Shown: piece by piece, positions 50,985 to 58,924 of the stretch
How the letters are laid out: each line of letters begins with the position of its first letter
How positions within the stretch are numbered: position 1 is the first letter of the stretch
NCBI RefSeq assembly: GCF_024298845.1
Contig: NZ_CP101156.1
Coordinates: 124,001 to 188,000 of the forward strand
Reading direction: 5' to 3'
DNA: 64,000 nt
DNA from: Natronosalvus amylolyticus
Lineage (GTDB): Archaea; Halobacteriota; Halobacteria; Halobacteriales; Natrialbaceae
Translations under genes and position numbers: made by a program
Notes under the pieces: generated by a model
What the model saw: the letters and a program-made list of their open reading frames with translations, nothing else
Database searches by the model: none
Told to the model about the DNA's origin: nothing

Positions 50985-52130
50985 TCACCTCAGGAAGCCG
51001 GTGGGACTCGAGCGTCGCCGCTCTCTGGTTCGAATCGCGCCGGTCCCGATCAGCAGCGCGAACGGCAGGACGAAAATTCCGACAGTGACGGTTGTAACGG
51101 CGGCCGCCGCGAGCCATGGATGGATGCCGTGGAGGCCGACGATGACCGGCGTCGGCAACACCGCGAAGTAGCGGTACTCTGCGAACGAGCGCAGGTAGTA
51201 GCCGGTTTCGGGCGGGGCCGTCACGCTCACTGTTGCGTTGAATCCCTCACCTCGCTCGAGGCGAGTCGGCTCAGCGTCGACGCCGATCCCGTCGCTTGCG
51301 GGCTCGACGACGGTGACCACGGGGACGGGTCCGTTGTGAGCAATTTCGTAGGTCCTGTCGTCCGTTTCACCGGCAGGGATCACGTGTGACGCGCCGGAGT
51401 CGTACTCGCTACTGACGAACCCGATCTCGGTCGAGCCGGACATGGCGATCATCGTTCCCACTGTGACCAGACAGAGCACGAGTCCCATGGCGAGGACGAC
51501 CCGTTTGGCGTTGAAGACGTCCTGGCGTGATCGGCGGCGGCTTCGGGAGCGAGTGGCCACTCCTGAGCGGTCGAGGAGTGCCGAGACGGCCAGGACGGCG
51601 ATTCCGAAGCCAAAGAGGAGGTACGAGGTGCCGAACGAGCCAAGGAGTGCGCCGGTACCGAGAGTCGATGCTAGCCGGAACTGTAGCGATTCGACCCCGG
51701 ACTCGACGCCCATAACGGCCGTTCCCAGGTGTGGGATGGTGACGACCTGGCCGTTGACCTGCCAGGCTTTGGCGACCACCTGTCCGTCGGTGACTGGTGG
51801 CTCGCCACTGTCCTGATCGGTGACCATGTTCGCGTCACCTCTCGTGACGTAGCCGCCAGATGAGCTACTGACAACCCGATGGGTCGTCAGTCCACCGCCG
51901 TCGATCTCCTGGGCGTCGTAAACGACGACGTCGCCCGACTCGACCGGACCGGCGACAGCCGTCGGGATGGCGATGAAACCATCTCCCTCGTCGATTGTCG
52001 GCTCCATACTCCCCGTCTCGACGAAGGACAACAGGATCGGCTGCCCGAGTATCGAGCCAAACACCAGCAACGAGACGATGACCACGGCAAGTGCCGTTCC
52101 GCACAGTGTGAGCAGCCGGCGCCCGTCCAT
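50985..52130 (-). CDS. Signal peptidase I, Ser/His (SipW/archaeal) type, with a long C-terminal extension
   Basis: This 381-aa membrane protease has an N-terminal helix (about 12-34), catalytic S41 in TGSMEPTI, H84 in TTHRVVSS (where bacterial P-type enzymes have Lys) and D99 in TRGDANMV. This is the S26B/SipW catalytic set. About 200 residues follow the catalytic domain, with further membrane segments (about 160-190, 215-240, 340-365) and a beta-rich outside domain between them. In Bacillus, SipW processes TasA and TapA; here the clustered TasA-like leaders are the obvious candidates. A possible small gene ends in the start codon (TGATG). Confidence 0.9.
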   Translation of the reverse strand: MDGRRLLTLCGTALAVVIVSLLVFGSILGQPILLSFVETGSMEPTIDEGDGFIAIPTAVAGPVESGDVVVYDAQEIDGGGLTTHRVVSSSSGGYVTRGDANMVTDQDSGEPPVTDGQVVAKAWQVNGQVVTIPHLGTAVMGVESGVESLQFRLASTLGTGALLGSFGTSYLLFGFGIAVLAVSALLDRSGVATRSRSRRRSRQDVFNAKRVVLAMGLVLCLVTVGTMIAMSGSTEIGFVSSEYDSGASHVIPAGETDDRTYEIAHNGPVPVVTVVEPASDGIGVDAEPTRLERGEGFNATVSVTAPPETGYYLRSFAEYRYFAVLPTPVIVGLHGIHPWLAAAAVTTVTVGIFVLPFALLIGTGAIRTRERRRSSPTGFLR

Positions 52131-52378
52131 CAGCGCCACCTCTCGAGACCCAACCACGTGTCCACTGTTTCACACTCTCCATTCGAGTCACGTCGGCGGT
52201 TTCGACCGCTGTCAGGTGGTCCACGTGACGAGTGTCCAGTGGGCGTAGTAACTGACTCGCCAGGTTTGCTGGCGGCGCTCCCATACTGACTCGCGTGTGC
52301 ACGGACGGAGCTGACACTCATCTCATCGAATCGCTGTAACTCGAGAAGCGAGACACTCGAGTCCGCTACGATAGCCAT
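52130..52378 (-). CDS. Possible small gene coupled to the signal peptidase
   Basis: An 82-codon frame from the ATG at 52378 (or 63 codons from 52321, MSVSSVRAHASQ) ends with TGA overlapping the signal peptidase ATG by one base, the spacing of coupled genes. The product is Ser/Arg-rich and hydrophilic and ends WLGLERWR. No family is recognised, and codon use is only moderately GC3-rich, so it may be a chance frame. Confidence 0.3.
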   Translation of the reverse strand: MAIVADSSVSLLELQRFDEMSVSSVRAHASQYGSAASKPGESVTTPTGHSSRGPPDSGRNRRRDSNGECETVDTWLGLERWR

Positions 52379-52687
52379 CGGTTTCACAGTCGAGCGAGTC
52401 ACACTCGAGGTCGGGTCGGCTACCGACCTTAGTAATGAGTGACTGTCAACAGGTAGTGACTGTCTTCGAAGCCGAATCGTTTTGAAAAGGAGAGCGGAAA
52501 CAGTTTCGCACGGTTTTCTCTGGCCGGAGCCCAATGCCGCCCACCACGCCATCCACACGGGTGACCGATTCGGTAACGGAACGACGAGGGAATCCTCGAT
52601 GCACGAGAGTGCGGGTTTCTGTCGTCACTGAGTATTGGTGAGTACCGATCCAGTAGTGGCTCACCAGGGAGAGGCCAGTGAATCTTA
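52379..52687. other. 309-nt gap within the surface-protein cluster
   Basis: It lies between the leftward gene ending at 52688 and the signal peptidase unit. CGAGTGTGACTCGCTCGAC-like sequence near 52391-52411 is an imperfect palindrome. I see no gene, no relic of the family and no clear TATA box in it. Confidence 0.3.
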
Positions 52688-53236
52688 TTAGCTCTCGCGT
52701 TCGCTTCGGACGTACACCTCCTCGAGCAATGTGGTCTCCCCCGAAATCCCCATCGTTCTGGTCATGATGCCGACGGTCAGGCAGCTATCGGGCTCGAGAG
52801 TCGTGGCCTGTTTGGGGCTATCTATCGGATTACCCAGGTCGCCATCGGTATAGAACCGAACGGCTGGTTCGCCACGGTCGTTCGTCGGCGGGTCGGCGTC
52901 GATCCAGACGGTCGCGGCCTCTTTCCCCCGGTTACAGACGAAAAAGCCGTCGTGGCGGAACGAGACAGAATTCGAGTTGAAGCGCTCGAGGTCACCTTTC
53001 GGCATCGAGATTTCAATTGCGGTCTGTTTGGGTTCGGTTTCACCCGGGGGTGGCGATTCGCTTTCGTCGCCGCGAATGTCATAGAGCGACATATCGTCGT
53101 CGTCCGTCTGCACTGTCGGCGCGGAGCTGTCGGACCACCCGGCCATCGCCCCGAGCCCGACGACGCCGAGTCCGAGGCCGACGCCACCGAGCGTGGCGAG
53201 CAGCTGTCGGCGAGTGAGCGGGGTTTCCTCGGTCAT
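52688..53236 (-). CDS. Tat-exported DUF1102-like protein, short form
   Basis: This 182-aa protein has a Tat leader (TRRQLLATLGGVGLGLG) without the GAFT end. Its mature part keeps the core motif as SFRHDGFFVCNRGKEAATVWIDA, then VRFYTDGDLG and SCLTVGIMTRTMGI, parallel to the CNQGK and GLRTLTKGL segments of its relatives. It starts within the stop of the neighbouring paralogue (ATGA overlap), so the two are made together. A secreted subunit or adaptor is likely. Confidence 0.72.
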   Translation of the reverse strand: MTEETPLTRRQLLATLGGVGLGLGVVGLGAMAGWSDSSAPTVQTDDDDMSLYDIRGDESESPPPGETEPKQTAIEISMPKGDLERFNSNSVSFRHDGFFVCNRGKEAATVWIDADPPTNDRGEPAVRFYTDGDLGNPIDSPKQATTLEPDSCLTVGIMTRTMGISGETTLLEEVYVRSERES

Positions 53237-53850
53237 GGTCCGTTCAACACCCAGTCGTCGGGATCTTTATCGGTCAACTCGACCGACTCGAGCAGCTTTT
53301 TCGGGCGGGTCTCTTTCCCGAACGCGCTCTTGGCCACGGCGATGATGATGACGTGATCGAGCAACCGTTGTGGTGCTTTGATGCTCTTCGTGTGCGTGAA
53401 CAGTCCGACCTCGAGACACTCGCTCACCTCCAGGGTCTGTCCCCCGATAATCTCGTAGCCAGTGTCGTGGCCACCATGATAGAACGTGACGCGATCAGGT
53501 TCGGGCCCGGACTTCAGGATGAAGATTTTCGCGGCTTCTTTCCCCTGGTTACAGATGTGAAAGAGGTTATCGAACCAGGAGGTCGAATCTGAGTTGACGC
53601 CGACACCGCCACCCTCCGTTGGATTCTTTCGGTCCATGCGGATTCGAAGGTGGTTTTTTCGGTCGTAATCGACGAAGCTCCGATTCGGTCCATCGCTCCG
53701 TTTGAGGCCGAGATAGGCGTCCCGGTCGTGTGCGACGCTGATCTTTGCTGAGCGTTTCGAGACGACACCGGTGAACGCACCGGTGCCGATGAGCGCTGTC
53801 GCCCCGATGGCCGCGCTCCCAGAGCCGAGCAGGAAGTGTCTTCGGTTCAT
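53233..53850 (-). CDS. Tat-exported TasA-like/DUF1102-type surface protein
   Basis: This 205-aa protein starts MNRRHFLLGSGSAAIGATA followed by GTGAFTGVVSKRSAKISVA. The mature part has RDAYLGLKRSDGPN, then SDSTSWFDNLFHICNQGKE and ECLEVGLFTHTKSI, with no second module. It is less acidic and richer in Lys/Arg than the other copies, an unusual trait for a secreted halophile protein. It heads the pair with the gene at 52688. The long upstream in-frame extension crosses the promoter and is ignored. Confidence 0.75.
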   Translation of the reverse strand: MNRRHFLLGSGSAAIGATALIGTGAFTGVVSKRSAKISVAHDRDAYLGLKRSDGPNRSFVDYDRKNHLRIRMDRKNPTEGGGVGVNSDSTSWFDNLFHICNQGKEAAKIFILKSGPEPDRVTFYHGGHDTGYEIIGGQTLEVSECLEVGLFTHTKSIKAPQRLLDHVIIIAVAKSAFGKETRPKKLLESVELTDKDPDDWVLNGP

Positions 53851-54263
53851 GAGTGGATGGCACGTTGTCGGACGACCGACGCAGTCCTCGGTCGCCAACA
53901 CGCTTGCGCTCATCCACATCGTTTTGGGGTTTGTGTATGCGCCCCGAGCAATATCGTCAGCAGTTGCCTGATACGCATGTGTCCGAAAATGACAGGTCGA
54001 AGGCGGCCATTTCTCGACTCTCGAGGGTTGCCCGAGCGGCTTCTCGAGGTTCGCTGCAGATTCTGTTCTCGTGTACGAAAAAGAGGGATATCGCGCCTCT
54101 CGGCCCCTCAAACCCGATTTTTAGCTATGCGCCTTTTGGCGTACTCGATACACGAACGGGTATGGATACCCTGTTTCCGGTTCGGTACCGCGTTACGGTT
54201 CCTACGCCCTGATTACTTAATGGCGGTATTCGTGACGTTCCAGGCAGGGGATACGCGGATCAT
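53851..54263. other. 413-nt divergent region, no gene
   Basis: It holds the leftward promoter at 53926-53939 and upstream sequence of the DUF7344-type regulator (TTACTTAA at 54213-54220). Several short frames cross it, but none reads as protein. Confidence 0.35.
53926..53939 (-). promoter_or_regulatory. Promoter of the paralogue pair
   Basis: Read leftwards: CATACACAAACCCC, about 75-90 nt before the ATG at 53850. It has the same box plus CCCC order as the promoters at 47115 and 47946, which suggests shared control. Confidence 0.5.
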
Positions 54264-54851
54264 ATGAATACAGTAGCCAATACAGTGCCGTCCGGGTCGG
54301 AGGGCGAGGGGGGTCTCTCTCGAGATGAGGTGTTTACGATGTTGAGCAACCGGCGACGGCGCTGGGTGCTCTACTATCTCAAACGCCACGAGGGGAATCG
54401 TGTCGATTTACGAACGCTCGTGGATACGATTTCAGCGTGGGAGTACGGAACCTCGGTCGAGGCACTCTCCTGGAAACAACGGAAACGAGTGTATACGGCG
54501 CTGCGACAGTCACACCTGCCAAAACTGGACGACGCAGGCATCGTCAAATATGACCAGTCTCGCGGCACCGTCGAACTGACGGATTCCGCACACGAGGTGC
54601 AACTGTACCTCGAGTACGTCCCGGCACACGATATTCCGTGGAGCCAGTACTATCTCGGTTTGACGCTCGTTGGTACGGCCCTGGTCGTCCTCGCCTGGGG
54701 ACCGATCTACCCCTTCGACGGACTTTCGGGCCTCGTACTCGCGTCGATGGTCCTCGTTATGTTCGGGATCTCGGCACTCGTCCACCACTATCACCTCCGA
54801 CAGCACAAACTGGGTGCCAGAGACGTGCCACCAGAGATCTCCAACGCTTGA
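54264..54851 (+). CDS. Membrane-anchored winged-helix regulator (DUF7344-like)
   Basis: This 195-aa protein has an N-terminal winged helix (about 18-105): SRDEVFTMLSNRRRRWVLYYLKRHEG, then RKRVYTALRQSHLPKLDDAGIV and a wing. Two membrane helices follow (about 128-150 and 155-175). I recall the DNA-binding part as DUF7344, frequent in haloarchaea. It is divergent from the surface-protein genes and is the best candidate for their regulator. Membrane anchoring suggests it senses something at the envelope. Confidence 0.8.
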   Translation: MNTVANTVPSGSEGEGGLSRDEVFTMLSNRRRRWVLYYLKRHEGNRVDLRTLVDTISAWEYGTSVEALSWKQRKRVYTALRQSHLPKLDDAGIVKYDQSRGTVELTDSAHEVQLYLEYVPAHDIPWSQYYLGLTLVGTALVVLAWGPIYPFDGLSGLVLASMVLVMFGISALVHHYHLRQHKLGARDVPPEISNA

Positions 54852-54950
54852 TAGCCGCTCGCCGTTTCTGTGACGTGAAGTGTTTCCAAAACTGAATAGT
54901 CACGCGGAACCGCAACGTTAACACCGACGGTCACCAACGATGGGACAGGT

Positions 54951-55361
54951 ATGACTATGGTCCGCGTTCTGATCGCTGCCGGACTCTCGTTGCTCTGGCC
55001 GGGTGTCGGCCACGCGATGATCCGCGAGTGGATTCGCGCGCTCTTCTTTTCTGGCCTGTTCATCACGGCGATGGCGCTCTCGTTTACCACCGAACAGATT
55101 ACTGCCGTCTCCTCGCTCGGCGAACTGGTGGCGCTGTTTACCCAGGAAGCCAGCACTATCGACCAGATCGCGCTCTCGTTTCTCGCTGTGCTCGCCGCGA
55201 CTGACACGCTGTTCCGTGGCGTCGCTGCGTCCGGACCGAGTGCTGACCAGGATGGTCCGGCGTGCCCCCAGTGTGGTCGGCCACTCGATGAGGACCTCGA
55301 GTTCTGTCACTGGTGTACGACGCGACTCGAACCGGTCGAAGACGAGACGCCATCGCCGTAA
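54951..55361 (+). CDS. Membrane protein with C-terminal zinc ribbon (DUF7575-like)
   Basis: This 136-aa protein has two to three hydrophobic segments (about 5-22, 30-48, 70-90). A typical zinc ribbon follows, with CPQCGRPLDEDLEFCHWC (about 103-120). I recall the ribbon as DUF7575. Function unknown. The family is common in haloarchaea, often as a single gene. Start could also be two codons later (54957). Confidence 0.75.
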   Translation: MTMVRVLIAAGLSLLWPGVGHAMIREWIRALFFSGLFITAMALSFTTEQITAVSSLGELVALFTQEASTIDQIALSFLAVLAATDTLFRGVAASGPSADQDGPACPQCGRPLDEDLEFCHWCTTRLEPVEDETPSP

Positions 55362-55468
55362 CAGCTTCCCGGCTAGAGGAACTGACATCTACTGAATTTG
55401 CCGTGACACGGCCCCAGGAGTCCCTCTCGAGTGAAAAAATCAGTTTCGGGCTCGTTGAAACCCGCGGC

Positions 55469-56647
55469 TTACTTTTCGATAATACTCTCTTCGACTGGTT
55501 CGCCGAAGTGACGAGCCGTCTCTTCGTAATAAAGCAGCAGTTCGTCCCCTGGTGAGAGGCTCGTCACGGCCTTGCGTCCGTCTCTGGTGGCAACCTTGAT
55601 CGTCTCGGCGTTCTGGAGCAGGGTTTCGATACGGTCGCCGCTTTCGGTCTCGAGCGCGACCCGAAACATCGGTCGTTTTTCGATTTTGACGCGACCGACG
55701 ATGGCTTCGCGCGTGTGGCCGGCGGTGTCGACGACCTGCACTTCGTCCCCGCTCGTGAGTTCCGAGAGGTACTTGGTCCCGCCATCGGGTGTCCGGACGT
55801 AGGCGTGAACGGCACCGGCGTTGACCCGGAAGGGGCGGGAGGCGACGTACGGTGACTCCGCGGTTTCGGCGTGGACGAACACGAGGCCGCGAGACATCGA
55901 GCCGACGAGCATCCCCTCGTCGTGTTCGAACAGGTTGCCCGTATCGACACAGACGCGGTCGGCCGAGCCGATGGCTTCGATTTCGACGAGCGTTCCCCAC
56001 TCGAGATCGAGCGTTTCGCGTTCGGCTTCGTCGCGAACCTCGACCGTGCGCCGGATTTCGTCGGGGTCGTCACTGTCGAGTAATACCGCGTCGGCGCCGA
56101 TCTCGAGGGTCTCGAACGCCGTTTTGGCCTCTGCTGCACTCGTCACACCTGCGACCAGGTCGGTTTCGGCACCGATACGGGCGATCAGATTCTCGAGTGG
56201 GATAATCGTCCAGTCTTCGCCGATAACGAGCGTGTATTCGGCTTCCTCGGCGGCTGCCTCCGCGAAGGCCTCGTAGTCTTTCGAGAGGATGCGAACGTAC
56301 GCACCGTTATCGTGGTCGGTGTTCCGACGAAGTGTCGAGAGGTCGGCCGAACCGGAAAAGTCGTTCGGCAGATCGATCGTTCCGTCGCCTTCGCCTTCTT
56401 TGCCGATGACGTAGGCATCGGGCTGTGCGGTCGGTGGTTCGTCTTCGGCATCGTCGATGAGCGTGACGTCGCCATCGGTCCGGAACGCGGCGACCGAAAT
56501 GTCACCGAGTTCGCGGACGCGCTCGACGTCCTCCTCGTCGACCAGTACCCAGTCGGCTCCCGCCTCGAGGGCGGTCGTGATCCGTGCGCGGCGGGCATCC
56601 CAGTCACCGACGGCATCGTCGGCTTTCACCCAGACTGCTCTCGTCAT
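55469..56647 (-). CDS. 3-dehydroquinate synthase II (archaeal)
   Basis: This 392-aa enzyme of the archaeal shikimate entry route converts 2-amino-3,7-dideoxy-D-threo-hept-6-ulosonate to 3-dehydroquinate with NAD. Family features are the start TRAVWVKADDAVGDWD, GTLVEIEAIGSADRVCVDTG (about 238-257), LVGSMSRGLVFVHAE, RPFRVNAGAVHAYV, and the end LLLYYEETARHFGEPVEESIIEK. It replaces bacterial AroB. Its successor enzyme, AroD, is encoded at 44449. The start at 56647 is the family start; upstream codons are ignored. Confidence 0.95.
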   Translation of the reverse strand: MTRAVWVKADDAVGDWDARRARITTALEAGADWVLVDEEDVERVRELGDISVAAFRTDGDVTLIDDAEDEPPTAQPDAYVIGKEGEGDGTIDLPNDFSGSADLSTLRRNTDHDNGAYVRILSKDYEAFAEAAAEEAEYTLVIGEDWTIIPLENLIARIGAETDLVAGVTSAAEAKTAFETLEIGADAVLLDSDDPDEIRRTVEVRDEAERETLDLEWGTLVEIEAIGSADRVCVDTGNLFEHDEGMLVGSMSRGLVFVHAETAESPYVASRPFRVNAGAVHAYVRTPDGGTKYLSELTSGDEVQVVDTAGHTREAIVGRVKIEKRPMFRVALETESGDRIETLLQNAETIKVATRDGRKAVTSLSPGDELLLYYEETARHFGEPVEESIIEK

Positions 56648-56853
56648 GCTTCGACTCTCGAAGGGGACTGGCTTGAACGTGGCGAATTCGTCAGTCATCG
56701 CCACGGTTTCTTCCGGCCGGGTGTTCGTGACACTACCGTCGCCATTGGAAACCATTGCATTTGCTATCACAAGGCGGCGCCACGGGAGTTGTGTAACTCG
56801 TTTCCCTGGTTCCGATAGTCGATGGGTCCTACAGCGGACTAATCCCCCATTCA

Positions 56854-56890
56854 GTTACGTTAGTAACGATAGTTATGATGGTTATGTTAC
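56854..56890. promoter_or_regulatory. Cluster of GTTA half-sites upstream of the TFB-like gene
   Basis: GTTACG, GTTAG/GTAAC, GTTATG (56872), GTTATG (56881) and GTTAC follow one another within 37 nt, some inverted, with spacing near 9 and 18 nt. The block ends about 44 nt before the ATG at 56934, just upstream of the expected promoter. A protein-binding array is suggested by position and repetition only. Confidence 0.35.
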
Positions 56891-56933
56891 TTTCGTATTT
56901 ACCAATAAGATACTCCCGAACCAATCTATAACC

Positions 56934-57491
56934 ATGTCACATCACAGGATTCCATCCCCTGGTGCGGTCTCGAGTGTCGAAGACGCTGCCGAGCAACTGG
57001 GTTGCTCGGCCGTCACCGACGTCGCTCGAGCAGCAGCGCGACACGCGGCCCGTCAACTGGGCGACGAGTACACCGACGACGTACTGGCTGCGGCCGCGCT
57101 ACGACTGGCCACCGCTCGAGGTCGCCACCAGGCAGTTCCCATAGACGCCGTCTGTCAACAGTTCGACGTCGACCAGTCGGCCGTCGCAGCCGTCGAGTCG
57201 GTACTCGTCGACACTCTCCAGCCACCGGCGTCCTCAGAGACGATCAGACAGCTTCGCCGGACGGTGATCACGGTCCGTGAACTGCTCGCGGCGCTCGAGT
57301 CCGACCGCTCGTGTGCACCGTACCGTCCGGGGTCTGCGCTCGAGGGACTGGACCCTGCTGTCGCCAGCTTGCTCGAGCAGCCACTCGACCGACTCGATGA
57401 ACCCGAACTGCGGGCGCACCTCGAGCGGTTGGAAGCGGATCTGCAGATGGCGAAACTGGGCGTCGACCTGTATCTGCTCGTCCACGAGTAG
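56934..57491 (+). CDS. TFB-like protein with a single cyclin-type repeat
   Basis: This 185-aa protein lacks a zinc ribbon. It has one cyclin-like helical repeat (about 12-90): VTDVARAAARHAARQLGDEY, VLAAAALRLATARGRHQAVP, VCQQFDVDQSAVAAVESVLV. A helical C-terminal region (about 95-185) ends LGVDLYLLVHE. It may compete with or modulate TFB, or bind DNA alone. ATG at 56934 lies after the GTTA array. Divergent from the 3-dehydroquinate synthase gene. Confidence 0.6.
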   Translation: MSHHRIPSPGAVSSVEDAAEQLGCSAVTDVARAAARHAARQLGDEYTDDVLAAAALRLATARGRHQAVPIDAVCQQFDVDQSAVAAVESVLVDTLQPPASSETIRQLRRTVITVRELLAALESDRSCAPYRPGSALEGLDPAVASLLEQPLDRLDEPELRAHLERLEADLQMAKLGVDLYLLVHE

Positions 57492-57580
57492 CGTCGGTCA
57501 GTCCGCTGTGGGCTTCGAATGAAGGCAAATCTGCCGATTCGATCTCTCGGTAAAAAGACGAGATATATTGGAAAGCTACC

Positions 57581-57588
57581 ATTTATAT
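57581..57588 (+). promoter_or_regulatory. TATA-like box of the lipoprotein gene
   Basis: ATTTATAT is centred about 26 nt before the ATG at 57611, giving a leaderless mRNA. A second box, GATATATT, lies 20 nt further upstream. Confidence 0.5.
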
Positions 57589-57610
57589 CGAGGCCTTGTG
57601 ATGAGGGGAC

Positions 57611-57988
57611 ATGCAACGGAGAGGATTTCTCGTCGGTTGTGGGTTGGCAACTGGGATCGCGTGCGCCGGCTGTCTCGATGCTCTGGACCGGGCCGAACCG
57701 GATATCGAGGAGACCGTTCGCTCGGAGTCCGAAATTACGTTCACCGCCGAACCGGGTGACACGATCACGATTGCGGTCGATACGGAGGCCGAAATCAGTG
57801 GCTTCACGTACGTCACGTTTCGTAACCCAGCCGACGGAACGCTGTACGACAATCACGTCTCGAGTGGCGGACCTCTAAGGGAGAGTTTCACGGCTGAACA
57901 TGACGGAACCTACCAGCTAATAATTCGCACCGACGAACGAGAGACTCACGCCGAAGTGGCTGTCACCATCGATACCGGCGAGGAGTAA
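57611..57988 (+). CDS. Tat-exported lipoprotein, unknown function
   Basis: This 125-aa protein starts MQRRGFLVGCGLATGIACAG and has a lipobox-like AGC with the Cys at about 21, so it is probably a Tat-dependent lipoprotein anchored outside. The mature part is a small beta domain (TFTAEPGDTITIAVDTEAE, SFTAEHDGTYQLIIRTDE) like carbohydrate-binding or emp24/GOLD-like sandwich folds. Function unknown. Confidence 0.7.
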   Translation: MQRRGFLVGCGLATGIACAGCLDALDRAEPDIEETVRSESEITFTAEPGDTITIAVDTEAEISGFTYVTFRNPADGTLYDNHVSSGGPLRESFTAEHDGTYQLIIRTDERETHAEVAVTIDTGEE

Positions 57989-58024
57989 AGCCAGTAATAA
58001 AACGAGAGCGGATCGATTGGGCGA

Positions 58025-58837
58025 TCAATCGTCTCGGTATGCGTCGGCGTACTCGAGTTTGTGTCGAAACGCTCGATAGGCATTTTCGCCCTGTTCGGTG
58101 AGATGAATCACGCGACGGCGGCCAACTGATTCGATTTCGACGTAGCCGTCTCGCTCGAGGGGGTCGAGGATCCGACTGTCGAGGACGCGGAACGCGCCCT
58201 TATCCTCGCCGCCGGGATGGGCTTCGGGCGGAGCACGGTCAGCCATAAAGGTTAGGCCGGCGTCTCGGGCATACTCGATACAGTCTTTCTTTTTCGGTGG
58301 TGTGGTTCGTGCGTCGTGGTACCCGTCCCAGCTATCGGGGTCGGCCAGAAACTCCATCATCGCGATCTGATCGGGCGTCGGAGAGTCGATGGGATAGGTC
58401 GGGAGGCTGTAGACCGCCGAGGCTCCGGTCGAAAGTGGCTCACCGACCATATCGTGGTTGTATTCGTCGGGTTCGACGTAGTATGCCGACGCGTCGGTCG
58501 AGACGTCCATACAGGCCATCGTCGCGCCGATAGCCGCAATGGTTCCACCACCCGAGACGTTGACGTACACGTTGTCGTCGGCGTGTTCATCAGCGAGCGT
58601 CGTGATGACGCCGAGGACGCCATAGATATCTTTCAGGTTACACGCACGACGTTCGACCGTCGCAATTTCCTCGAGTGCGTGAACGAGGTCGTCGTGATAG
58701 GCTGGCACGCCTTGGTCTTCGAAACCATCGTGTTCGAGCAGATAGACGAGATCGGCCCGCGTATCACGAATCGGCTCGAGAATTCGGTCGAACTCGTTGC
58801 CGAGTGGCACGATGTGTACACGCTTGACGACATCCAT
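58025..58837 (-). CDS. CARF-like plus winged-helix regulator (HFX_2341/DUF6293 type)
   Basis: This 270-aa protein has an N-terminal Rossmann-like sensor domain (about 1-140): VKRVHIVPLG, LVYLLEHDG, and YVNVSGGGTIAAIGATMACMD, the last similar to the CARF nucleotide-binding loop. A winged helix follows (about 190-265) with LDPLERDGYVEIESVGRRRVIHLTEQGE. I recall this as the HFX_2341 family. There is no CRISPR locus in the window, so the ligand and targets are open. The ATG at 58837 (MDVVKRVHI) is the natural start. Confidence 0.78.
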   Translation of the reverse strand: MDVVKRVHIVPLGNEFDRILEPIRDTRADLVYLLEHDGFEDQGVPAYHDDLVHALEEIATVERRACNLKDIYGVLGVITTLADEHADDNVYVNVSGGGTIAAIGATMACMDVSTDASAYYVEPDEYNHDMVGEPLSTGASAVYSLPTYPIDSPTPDQIAMMEFLADPDSWDGYHDARTTPPKKKDCIEYARDAGLTFMADRAPPEAHPGGEDKGAFRVLDSRILDPLERDGYVEIESVGRRRVIHLTEQGENAYRAFRHKLEYADAYRDD

Positions 58838-58924
58838 ACGTGCAGGGGCCGCGGCATCGATATAATGGTTCAGGGTTCGTCCGTGGCTCGAGTGAGTCAC
58901 TCCCCGAAGCACCGACGTATCGAG

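Noticed and set aside
46072-53850. The secreted proteins as type IV pilins
   Set aside because: The leaders are twin-Arg with GAFT-type ends, not the short positively charged prepilin leader with a hydrophobic H-domain, and there is no PilB/PilC gene nearby.
53853-54212. A 119-codon frame between the surface-protein pair and the regulator
   Set aside because: Arg/Ser-rich, crosses the leftward promoter, and no homology or coding pattern is visible.
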